NCBI GenBank assembly: GCA_003260075.1
Contig: QLIY01000551.1
Span: 17,826-81,825 of the forward strand
Direction: 5' to 3'
DNA: 64,000 nt
DNA from: Phallusia mammillata
Taxonomy: Eukaryota; Chordata; Ascidiacea; Phlebobranchia; Ascidiidae
This document shows, in pieces, positions 1-11,600 of the stretch; the first letter of the stretch is position 1; every line of letters begins with the position of its first letter. Under the pieces are notes generated by a model. The model was not told the origin of the DNA and searched no databases. It worked only from the letters and a program-made list of their open reading frames with translations. Position numbers and translations under genes: made by a program.

Positions 1-913
1 TAACGATGCTGGAGTTAAGATCAGCAAATGACAGCATACTTGTTGATCCAATGATCTCGGATAAAAATATACTTTCCAGGGTAAAAATTTGGAAAGCAAA
101 ACCGGCGACTATGGTTGTTAGGACATAAGAAGGGTTGGTAAAAAGAGTTTTTGTCTCAATGATAAACTCTTTGAACGATCTTTTTGGTTTAACAACATCG
201 TTCTTGATGATCTGAGCTTTGGTGGGTGGGGTTGGTGGCGTATCTGCCCCAAATATGTAAAAGAAAATAGTAACAGATATGGAAACAAGTAACAAGCCAG
301 AGTAAAATATTAGAAGCCAGTGCTGACCTCTTTCCAAGTCAGAATTGTCCAGCATACTTGTATTGGTTGTATTCCTTCCAGCATAAAGCAAGTTAGCAGG
401 GACTACATAACCTGTAATATCACCGATTGAATAGCCGAGGCAATTAAGAGCAAGAGCAGTGCCTATCTGATCCTCTGGAAACCAAAGCGCGGCCAATATT
501 GGAGGAACAGCAATGCCAAATGACTCAGAAAGTCCAGAAAATATTTGGCCCATGAAAATAAGCGCCATTAGCGACCGATTTGCTAGTGAAATTGTTACAA
601 GGGTTAAACCTAACGACGAGCAAGCACTTATGAGCAACAGCATAAATCTCAGTTTGATTTTCCCCTTGAATATAAACCAAACCAAAATCGGGGTGATAAA
701 AATTCCGCCGATGTTTCTTGCATTGGTGATCCAATCCACTTGGGCGTGACTTGCGTTGAAAAATTGAACGTAAAACGTACTAATTTGGCCGTAACTCGAA
801 AAAGAAATTCCAGCAAAAATCTGCATCGTTATGACTCCAGCGAGAAATGCCCAACGTCGCCGATAAAAATGTAGGCCACTGTCAGAATTCTTGTTTGTAG
901 CGTTAAGAAGCAT
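1..913 (-). CDS. SLC49/FLVCR-family MFS transporter, 5' part (runs off left edge)
   Basis: Read on the minus strand from the ATG at 913-911, the frame stays open for 304 codons to the window edge. The protein starts MLLNATNKNS, then a YRRRW motif directly before the first membrane helix, as in FLVCR/SLC49 proteins. Several hydrophobic segments follow, with a WITNARNIGG loop, SGLSESFGIAVPPILAALWF and a GYSIGDITGYVVPANLL segment. These fit the first half of a 12-helix major facilitator; the cytoplasmic loop with TPPTPPTK separates the halves, and the second half lies beyond the edge. In this family substrates include haem, choline and related compounds, so the substrate here is not decided. An AG acceptor at about 942 and an open frame upstream leave room for another 5' exon. 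The alternative is a different MFS subfamily. Confidence 0.8.
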   Translation of the reverse strand, partial: MLLNATNKNSDSGLHFYRRRWAFLAGVITMQIFAGISFSSYGQISTFYVQFFNASHAQVDWITNARNIGGIFITPILVWFIFKGKIKLRFMLLLISACSSLGLTLVTISLANRSLMALIFMGQIFSGLSESFGIAVPPILAALWFPEDQIGTALALNCLGYSIGDITGYVVPANLLYAGRNTTNTSMLDNSDLERGQHWLLIFYSGLLLVSISVTIFFYIFGADTPPTPPTKAQIIKNDVVKPKRSFKEFIIETKTLFTNPSYVLTTIVAGFAFQIFTLESIFLSEIIGSTSMLSFADLNSSIV

Positions 914-3025
914 ATTACTTTCCTTTCCTATTGTTACCTGTTGTCAAATCTGTAGGTCTTAATTTTGAGTGAACTATGCGTTATCACGATTACTGTCCCA
1001 GCGATAGTTGGTCGGTATTTGAAACTTTCTTTTTCCAAACGTTTTGGGGTCACGAATTCGATGTGACAATTTTGATGTATGTTCCACTGGTGTCCATTTC
1101 CTGCAGTTTATTAGCTCTTAAGCTTTTTTATCACGACCTAACCCCTAGGATATTCTTCAGCCTTTGTTTGAACTTCCAACAATCTACATCCTAGGTTTTT
1201 AATTCATTTTGCGCCTTTGACGACACGTTTTTGCTTCCAACAACGTGACGATACGCAGTGTTCTTCGTTATGTCAAATATAACCTAGTTACCACCATTTA
1301 TTGTTTCGCCATCTAGCAAGTAAAAATCCTATTTTTAGGCACTATATAACTCTAACATTAGATTAATTTGTCGAGTATTTGTGCTTTAAAAGACCTTAGA
1401 TCGAACCCGGTTAAAAATCACTGCTGTAGTTGTGTTTGTGTAAGCAGAACCGGAAATTTCAAACTTTTGCAATTATGGATTTTTGCTACATTTATGTCTT
1501 ACCAGTGTGTAAGAACCTGAATGTAACCTACTCCAGTATGCCAAGAGGCAATAATAGCTCATATGACATATATACAGTTGTTTTTTTTGCACAAGGGTAA
1601 TCATATGTTGACAGTCGTTCGGCATTTATTTAACTGATAGGCAACGCACACAAATAAATTTATTCCCAAAAATCCACAAAAAAATAAACGGTGACATTCA
1701 ATGTTTAGTTTCTGGATAGTTCCATGGTCGCCAAACTGGATGAATCCATTCAACCTAAAATTATTAACAATGTTAATATTGTAGCCAGCTTTAAGTTGCC
1801 AATAGCAAATATACTCTACATATATATATTTATATGTATATAGTAATTATATATATATAATAGTATATAGTAAATATATATAGTAAATAGTAATCTTCAG
1901 TAAAATCCTTGGCATTGCATGCTTAAAAAACATTAGGCGACAAGTTGCACAACACAATTGACACCACGAAACTGCAACTTGGTTTGATGCACAAATTTGC
2001 CATTAAAACATGAAAATATCTGGATTAGGAGATATAGAAATAGCATTTTTCAGGGTAAAGCAAAGATCCAGATAAACAAATGCGTTTTGTCAAGAAACAT
2101 GACAAAATCATCTGTTCTTTAAGTTTTATTTGAACAAGGCAAATGTCCAGATTAGCTGAGCCTGGAGGTATGCTGTATATATATGTCAAAAACCTTTTGT
2201 AAACACAGATAAACATATTTAATCACCTTGTTTTGAGAGTCTGGGTGAAATTAAAAAAGCAGATCCAAAAATCGAACAACATTTAGTAGTACATTACAAA
2301 TTGAACTTGTTTTTTCAATCTTACACAAATAATACATCCGCCAGCATTTAAAACCTTCGACCAATTTTGGTTGTGCAACCTATCTGTGTAATGTTTCAAG
2401 ACACAATGTGTGTTACCGTGTCTGGGAACAATGCAAGTCTAGAATCTCGTTCATTCAGTCTTGTGTGCATTAGTTTCCTCGTACGTGCATAAATCCCTCG
2501 GTATGGGACCTACATAAAAAATATCCTGGAGTTACTTGCATTACATTTTTTGTTCATTTTTAGTTTTAGTGGGCAGTCAACTACTCAATGCATGGATTAG
2601 TCATGAAACTGCCATTTTAAGCACATGTCCGTTAACAGAAATTTTTAACTCATGTGACTTTAGTTCAACCTATCAAGTTCTTGCTCAGGAAAATACAAAT
2701 GACTTAAAGCCTACAACCTTGTATAAACACAGCAGTTTTGTTAGCAACTCAGCCCTTAAGATTGTTTGCAAGACCAATTTCAGCAGGCACAAAGCAAGCG
2801 ATAGAGGTCAAAGGAAGAAAGTTAAATGCCTATGGTGTAAAATTTTCCTTTGCAACCCAAAATTATAATTAAAAACAAACATACCATACTCTGCAGACCA
2901 GTACCCAGCTTTTTTTGAGGTGCAAAAAACGTTTGAATATCTATATTTAGCCAGCCAGCATAGTGTTACCGACAAACACAGTTAATTAAACACCAATATT
3001 TTGTGCTATGAAGACAACAACTTAC
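914..3025. other. non-coding stretch upstream of the SLC49-type gene
   Basis: No ORF here looks like a protein family I know. A TA-rich microsatellite-like patch lies at about 1817-1890. The minus-strand frame at 2216-2025 and the plus-strand frame at 2536-2868 have no recognisable domain. The stretch probably holds promoter and 5' UTR sequence of the gene at 1-913, or an intron if the candidate exon at 3026-3142 belongs to the same transcript. Confidence 0.5.
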
Positions 3026-3142
3026 TCTATTGTCAAGTAAAGAACGGTAAGAGTTGTGGTAAGCTCCATATCTTGATTGAAACATCACCCATACTAGCGC
3101 AGCTGTGATGCCCACAGTAGGAAGGGCTTCCACCCAGGTCAT
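3026..3142 (-). CDS. candidate first exon of a small single-helix protein, NDUFA1 (MWFE)-like
   Basis: On the minus strand an ATG at 3142 opens a 39-codon exon that ends at a consensus donor (AGA|GTAAGT). The peptide begins MTWVEALPTVGI, continues as a hydrophobic helix and ends SYRSLLDNR. The start W-x-E-x-LP followed by one helix resembles complex I accessory subunit NDUFA1/MWFE, a protein of about 70 aa in the inner mitochondrial membrane. I could not place the second exon with confidence. A weak candidate at about 2115-2032 (minus) would add 28 residues, but it has a poor acceptor and only faint likeness to the family's C-terminus. The exon could also splice in frame to the AG just upstream of the SLC49-type exon, which would make it a 5' exon of that gene. 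Identity is therefore tentative. Confidence 0.35.
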
Positions 3143-4151
3143 TGTTGCATTTAGACCAACTTGTAGAGTTTAAACCATATGTCGGTTGTAATTATATTCT
3201 GCAAGGTACAAGAGATATAATAACTAGAGATGCACTGAATCAAGGTAATAAAACTATTTATAATGTTATGTAAAGCTGTATACTATCTGTTTGACATGTA
3301 AACATAATATTATCTGCTAAAAAAAAACTGTGTTTAATTATCCCTTTACTTCTGTGGGGTTTAATGTTGCCTCGGACATGGTTGCCGGCCAAAAAGTGAA
3401 TTACTGACTTTTTGTCTAGTTTGTGAAGTACCATATTAAGTAGAACAGACATGTTTTGCTTTAAAATTGTATTAAAAAGATTTAGTTTAGACCGAAATTG
3501 GAAAATTATTCCGTTGAAACCACATCTGTACGAGAAAAGTCATTTTCATTCCAATACATTCTACAACACTAATATTTTTGGTTGTTAAAGTAAATGAATT
3601 TTATCAGGCTAACAGTTTTCCGGAATAAAGCAAAACTATGGACCTGGTTTTGTTTAACGATTTATTGTGGATTGAAAAGTCTGACTACAAAACTTACGAA
3701 CCAGTAAATAACGTAAAAAGAACAAAATACAACATATTTTTCAGCTTTTGTACAAACTCCTATTGTTAACAAACCAAACGTTTTTTAGCCTGGACAAAGC
3801 TTTGTCTTAAATTTTGCAGAAACTATTTAGTTTAGAAACCGTCTAAACTTTAATTCAGTTGTTTAAAAAGAAAAGTTATAGCCACGAAAACAAATAAACT
3901 AACAATAAGCAACCTCTGTCGGAAATTTTCGATTACGTACAATTAATGCATCGCTCATTGGTTATAATCAATAGACATCATACAATTTTTTTTTACTTTA
4001 TTTAATAATATGTTGTTCCACAAAATACAAAAAAATGTATTGCTGTCTGATATAATATATCAACTAAACATAAATTTTCTGGTAATATGTACAGAATTTC
4101 TATTTTGAGAATAAAAATTAAAAAAAGTGAAAAAATAACCTTTTTCTTTCA

Positions 4152-4225
<74 letters not shown>

Positions 4226-4919
4226 CATAGAAAAAGTTGTCACTCGGAAAACTATTTTATATTCCATCTGCGTCTGTTTTTCTTGGCCAGTCTTTAAACC
4301 GTCGAATCGAGGCATATTTAAAATCATACGAACTAATGTGTGGTGTTTTTAGTGGGGCTTGTTCAAACAGAGAGTTGCAATATGAGTAAAGTATAGGCAG
4401 TTTGTTTGAAATTAATTCTACAAATACGTGCATCTAGAGACCGAGCCCTGAAGCCATAATATGACACAGTTAACCGCAAGGTCACATAAGTGGCGCCAAG
4501 GTGCTCTATACCAAAGCTAAGAGACTTTAAGAGTTAAAACGCCAAATGAAAGACCTGATTATGAGCAGAAAAATATTTCGACAAAGCTAATAGGCATATT
4601 ACCCGTGTTAGAGAGCGTTTGCACTGCAGATATGCAACAACATATTTTGCACCCGACTTAGACAAAATTTGACCACTGCAGAAATAGTGATCATGTATAC
4701 TGCTTCTTGCTCAATAAAAAACAATACCCTGGCAAATATGCTATTTAAAGCAAGTATTAGCAGTTTGCTTAATTTGTTATTTTACATCTTTTACCTGTTT
4801 TTTTTAAGTAAAATCATATTTTTGACAGTTTAACAAGTGAATATAACTAAACTTGACGCAAAATCCTTACAGAAAAAGGTGTTTTTGGAAGGAGCAACCG
4901 AATAAGTCGTATTCTCCAA
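3143..4919. other. intergenic region between divergent genes
   Basis: No coding signal is seen. It lies between the minus-strand exon at 3026-3142 and the plus-strand receptor, so it should contain both promoters. The 72-base G tract at 4152-4223 is probably artificial. Confidence 0.5.
4152..4223. repeat. G tract, 72 bases, probably artificial
   Basis: Pure G between unrelated flanks. No duplicated flank is visible here. Confidence 0.7.
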
Positions 4920-5013
4920 ATGCTACGAGCCATGATGACGAGACAATCGTTGCTGTGCGTCACTGTTGTCATGTTAACGAATCACGTCCTTTTCACTTTC
5001 GGACAATCTTCGG
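4920..5013 (+). CDS. exon 1 of the LDLa GPCR: signal peptide
   Basis: The ATG at 4920 starts MLRAMMTRQS followed by a hydrophobic core (LLCVTVVML) and a small-residue end (FGQSSG), a typical secretory signal. The donor is G|GTAAAT in phase 1, which fits exon 2 (CT at 5432) and gives Ala at the junction. The start could be the Met at codon 5 or 6 without changing the interpretation. Confidence 0.8.
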
Positions 5014-8000
5014 GTAAATGACAACAATTTTTCTAGGAGCTCGAACTGTCAATTAAAGTTGACAACAAGCCCACTTGAATGGAGATACGACCAAATAATC
5101 ACTTGTGATCGTAAGGTCACGGGTTCAAATACCAGTTCAACCAAGTGCAAAAAATGTTATTACCTTTTTCCTGACGCATTCAAACACACAAATAATAATA
5201 ACAGATGGGTGACAGAATAAATACAAACTCGAATATATTTTTATACAGAAACCCTTTTGAGTATATTTTGTACAACTCGAATATAATTTCCCTTTTTGCT
5301 TGAGTTTACGGGCGCCAACAAATATATACTTTACTTAACATTCTGCAAATCAATGAGTGAATATGACTGAGTGTGTTTTCTTGGTGTTAATTTTCCATCG
5401 AAAACGCAAAATCACATGTTATTTGTTTCAGCTTTTCATTGTAGTAACGGAACCCGAATCAACGTTGCAAGCTTTTGTGACGGCATAAACGACTGCGACG
5501 GAAGTGACGAAATCAACGTTACCAGCGCAACCGAGTTTGACGTCACGCACGTTAGGTTAGTGGGAAACACTCTTGAAAAATTGTCATCAATAAAAACATT
5601 TTTTTAAGTATATTGTGACATTAACTGTGTAAGAACAAGTAAAGCTGCAACTTTGCAAGTTCCGTGTCGTGGATTCGAATCCCAACGCAATCTACTAAAT
5701 ATTCTTGCAAGGGTCGAAAACTTTTTAGATTGCCTGACTCTTTTGAAGATGTATTTTAACCTATTGTTGGTTGCTTTAAATGCAGCTAAATGGGATTTGG
5801 ACACACAAAAAATGTTAAGATAAGTTTATGTCGCTTGGTGAACATAGCGACACAATTGCACTAAAACAATTACCAACCCTGAAATAGCTGCGCAACGTTT
5901 AAGCGTTATGGGGGGCCAAAAAAGTGAAGGTGCGTCGCAATTGGTGGATAATGACTGAACGCGCTGTTGCCATAAAACGTCCTATAACCGAAAAATGCAG
6001 GAACTTAAAATCCATTTCAACACCAGTTTGCTTTTAGCGCTTTTTGCTGGTGTTTAGAAATGCAAACTGCGATTTGTCTGCGAGCTAAACACCCTTATTA
6101 AAAGAACCACATCCGGCAGGCGAGCCAAATATGTTCCGATCCTTGCTCTGGCAAAGTCCTTAATTTGGCACAAAATGGTTTAACATGCTGACTCACAACA
6201 TAATGTATCGTCATTAGCTAGCAAAGTCGCACATAGCCTATAATGTTATAAATGGTGGAACACATCAGACGTATATTAAACCCACAAATATGATTAGTTT
6301 ACCAAAACAAGGATAGGTTTAAAGATAAATTTACTCTAATCGTAATAAAAATAATGTAAAATACATTCTTTTCTTTGCCACAAACTATATTTTGTGCCGC
6401 CAAACACCTTGGTCAGTTTTTACAGTTTTTATGAAAAATCGAGCCGTATTTCGAAAAACGTTTTCATGAACAAAAATGGTGACGGGAATATCAGCATATA
6501 ACTACTTTCGGTCTCCACTGCTGAATGCAAAACGCAATCTCCGAACTTGGTCCTGTTCGGAAAATTGTCGAGTCAATAACTCTCCTGACAATTCGTCATC
6601 GGGAGTCGTGAGTTTCATCACGTCGACACCTATTTACGTCACGGTGGTTAAGTGACGTAATTACACGTACGTCACGCTCTGTGAATCGGGGGTAGAAAAT
6701 TGGCAATTTTAAACTATTATCTGCCATTTTTCGTGGGAGTTTTATCCCTAATTACCACAATTTTTAGTCGTTTTGGTCCAGACGGTGGCTTATTCTTAAT
6801 CCAATGGACAATGCTAGTGGTTTGGATGTCACATAATTCAATATTAAATGCCTCCCTCGACTTTATTTGCTCGAAGCAATCACATAACAACAAAACAATT
6901 TTATCAAAAATCTTTATGATCAAGAAATACTAATTTTAAAGTTATGTTGCCTTTTTGAAATTATTATGAGGAAATGTTTATTCGCCAAAATACTTCAAAT
7001 GGTATTTTCAATGTAATTCAATGTAATTGTAAATGCTGAAATTTAAATTTAAGTCTTGCAGTCAAATGGCACAAAAATCTTCAGAATTTAAAAGGTTTCA
7101 TGCATTCTTTGAAGTTTAATGCCTCGTTGAACAATGAAGGAGCCTTTATTTTCACAACCTTTCAACTTTGCGCCAAGTTCAAGTGGACAAGTTTCGAAAT
7201 TTTAATTATTTACGAAGCAATTACTAAACACGAGTTCCGTGCAGTCATTTGGACACAGGATTGACTAAAAATATATAAAAGGCGCATTTTTTAAAGATCT
7301 CTCGATAAAAACGTCATAATTGTATGCAAGTATGAAACTTTCAATGTTTGTCATATTTGATCGCCACGTTATGACAATCACAGTACGCCAGGCCCAATGA
7401 AGGCGCCATACCGAATCAGCCGGTCACCCAAGCATTCCCATGTGGCAAGGCCACGAAAATGCCAACTGAGCTACGCAGGCTCAGTGGAGAATCCGCCGAA
7501 AGTCGAATCACAAGCACCGTTTCCGGCCTCGTATTCTGCACATGTCAGTTACGTAGTGGGGGATCGCCAGATTGACCAGTATCAGTTAAGATGAACATAG
7601 GGGGGGGGGAAATATCTGGGATCAGCCCTGAAGCGTCGATGCAGACCAGCGATCACGGCATACTTATTTTATGTTCATCTTAAAATTACGACAATCACCT
7701 TTTTTATCAATAGAGTGAACAACGTTTGTAGTTGACCGTAACATTTAAGTTATCCTGCATGATATAATGCTATAATCATAATAGCTTCAATCAGTCTGTT
7801 CAAGGAAAACAATTTAAGGATCGTACAATCATCTAGGTCTACCACTTTTTATCATCGAAAGTAAGTTTACAGCTCAAACACCCTTTAGGTGTACACCTAC
7901 AACATTACGTCAAACTTGTCTGCTGCACCGAGACTACCTCTGCAACGCCACAGTCACGTGTCAGGGTTTGACGCCATGTGACGTCGTTGCCCAACACATT

Positions 8001-8531
8001 ACAAATGTCAGGAGAGCAAGAAATGCGTTTTGCGCTCAACTGTATGTGATGGAAATGCGTGCAATGGTTGCCCGGAAGATGACGATTGGCAGAATGGAGT
8101 TGGATTTAAATGTGTCAGAAACGGGAGAATTTGTCGTTTACCGCAACAACTATTGTGGGACAATATAAAAGATTGTGACGACGGCGCTGATCTTTGCTTT
8201 AAGTTAAGCGACCCAATGAACGCATCAAGGTGAGTGAGTGTAGTATCTTGGTCTATTAACAAGGGTAGAGAACCTATAAGTGCTTTTGAACCAAGTGGAG
8301 CATTTTCTGCGGCCAAACATAAGTTTATGATTTCACTGTCATGATATAATTTAGAGTTACCATGTAGCCTATAAATTACAAAGGATTGTTAGATGGCCTT
8401 CGTGGACAAATAGGATTTAACCCCTGGTCCAGATTTTGTTAATCTCCAAGTTCTGTTTTTTTGGTTAAAAAACGCTTGCAGCCAGCAGTGGTGGGATTTA
8501 GCCGGTTCGCACCGGTTCTATAGAACCGTCT

Positions 8532-8617
<86 letters not shown>

Positions 8618-11600
8618 ACTGTCAATGGACTTTTTTTGTAAGAAAACCGGCTGAAAAATATGACTTTTGTGATAGAACCAGTTGACAAAAATTTGTAGCA
8701 ATTAATCACTTTGCAATTTTTCTAACGTCCATCTTTCAAAACCAACATAGAATGAATATAAACGAAAAAAAGTTTGTAAAACTTTTCGTTGTTTTCGCTA
8801 TGCAGCTTAAATAATTATTTTTACTCGATAGCTAAATTGGTTTCGTCTTTTTCCGCTAAATTGGAATAAATGTCAACGAAAAAGGCGTTTCGACCACGGA
8901 TTTTTCATTCCACCGCAAAAATTGCAACGACGTTTGTAAATTTGCATTTTTTTGTAGCGTGATTATTAATTCGCAAAAATGTTTCCAATGTTTGGACGAA
9001 ATGATGCTGGTACCACGTCATCGCGTTTGTGACGGGACAATCGACTGCTGGGATTTATCGGATGAGTGTTTGTGCGAGAGACGACCCTCTGACGTGTGTG
9101 ATCACGTGCAACTAAGAACCAATCAGAAGTGAGTGTTTTTTTTATGTGTCAATAAAGTGCGATCGCCTACTACGAATCTGACACATGCAGCATACAAGGC
9201 AGGCAATGGCGCCTGTGAATCAACTTCCTCCTCTAAACGCGTCCCGGAAATGACTTCAAATTTCACCGCAGGATAGACTTTTCCAAACGAAACCTTGTCA
9301 TATGCGACTACTTGTTAGTTGAAGGTGTCTTGTATGGGACATTTAAACGTCGGCATATTATAATAAAAACTGTACACTATGTCCCGCAGCAATATTCTGT
9401 TTACTGTACATTCTAGTTGGATTTTAATGTGACAAGATATAACATAAGTACAAACAATAGGCGTAGCGATTATGAACTATACTCAGCTTTTGGTGTTTTG
9501 TTTCGCAGCAATGCTACAGATTGCGATATTGGTATGGTATTTTGCAACGAAAGCAAGCAGTGCATTGAGCGTTGGTTGATGTGTGACGGATACAAAGACT
9601 GCCAGGATGGTTTCGACGAAAGGTGAAAGGTTGCAATCACCAGCTGTTGAATTTTATCAATCAACAAAAAATACAAATGATAAACCATACTGAGAAGACT
9701 ATCGCTTACAGCCACTTTGTTAGACAAATTTGTTCCACGTATTAAAAAACACTTATTTCTTACAAAAGCTAGTTATCTTTGTAAAAAGCATCGAGCCAAA
9801 AAATTATAAGCTGCAAACGGTACACACTGTTTCGACCTGTAAATTGGATGGCTAAACTAGCCAACACGGTCGATCTCTCGTCACCAGCTGCACTATAAAG
9901 TGACCTTTTAGGTCGAAACAGTGTGCACTGTCTACAGTTTACTAGTTATCTTTGATTGAGTTTTTATGAGACACTGCTGCATAAAGCGGAGTGTTATTAA
10001 TTTGAACTCGATTTAATTTGCGTCTTTTATCACTGAATGAAGACACATGTGCCAAAAATTACAAATCGTTTCGTTCCTACATCCTTACGTAGAAGATTTG
10101 AATAATTAAACAGTAATGTAACACTTTATACGGTTCTGTTCATAAGTATATTGGTGAAAATAACGGCCCAAATAGACGAAAAAAGCGACATGCTTTATGT
10201 TTAAACGTTTAGGCAAATGCGCATGCCATCATCAGTCCCCATGTTGATGATACACTAAAATCAGTGTCAAATCCTAGTTTAACTTAATAAACGTAGATGT
10301 AAGTAATGTTCCCAATATTAGAAAAGGTAAACTAATGTTGCAGAGCAACTACAGCAATATACGAAAATGTGGCCTTCATATCACTGATGATGCCATGAGC
10401 ATTTGCCGAAACGTTTGAACAAACAAGCATGTTGCTTTTAACGTCTATTTGAGCCGTTATTTGAATAATTAAACAGTTTTGTTTTCAGGTTTTCGTTTTG
10501 CAAAGGGACTCTGTGGTGCACAATGGGTGATGTGATGAACCGCGACGAAAGATGCAGGTATGGAGAAATGCTCTGTGCAGCCGTAAAATTTACAAGTTGG
10601 AATTTTGCTACAAAATGTAAACTAAACGCTATCAGCGGTCAAGGTCAAATGAAGGTGGTGGCTCTGACTTTACATCCACTTCCGCCGGAACCTAATTTGA
10701 GTTACTGCTAAAAACGTTTTGTTAGTGACATCGAAAATTTCGTGGTTTAATTTAGTCGTATAAATTAAAGCACACCAGGCCCATTAAAGGCATTATACCA
10801 AATCAGTCGGTCACCAGGCACTCCAACATGGCGGGGTTAAACACAGTGCGGGCCACTCAGCTATATTTGATTCGATATATAAGCTATTGCTGCCAGGCAT
10901 AATATCAAGTTTATAGAGTTCGCATGGCAAATGTATTTTTATTCCGAAGAAACATACATTTGCAGGAAGAACTCTATAAACTTGAAATTAATTTTGAGGT
11001 TTGGCGAAGTTGTAAGACCTGTCACCATTTTCAAGAACTCATCAAACACATCTGACATTTTCGTTGCTTTCAGATGTACAAGTTCAAAGTGTGAATCGCT
11101 TACCGGTGTTCTGTGCGATGGCAAGGAAGACTGCCACCTACCGGAAGGATCTCGGTGGTTAATTGAACCAGGATTTCCCGATGACGAATGCATATCGCGA
11201 TGCCCTAACACAACTTTTACATGTACGGTCCCAGCTGGCGTTGGAAGACCGATATATGCTCTGGATTGCCGAACTGTAGTAAGTTTATGAAGCCAAATAC
11301 GTTATAAACAGTGGTGGGGTTCAAAATGTTTGTCAACCGGTTCTATCACAACAGTCACATTTTTTAGCCAAAATATGTTACAAAAGTCATATCTTTCAGC
11401 CGGTTCCGTTACAAAAGTCATATTTTTCAGCCGGTTCTGTCACAAAAGTCATACTTTTCAGCTGGTTCTGATACAAAAAGTCATATTTTTCAGCCGGTTC
11501 TGTTACAAAAAGTCATATTTTTCACCCGGTTCTGTTACAAAAAGTCCATTGACAGTAACCAGTAATGCTAACCGGTTCGCTGATCTCATAAAATTTTGTG

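Noticed and set aside
4118-4327. Minus-strand frame with a long polyproline stretch (similar at 8498-8709 and 20551-20745)
   Set aside because: It is only the translation of a G tract that is probably artificial.
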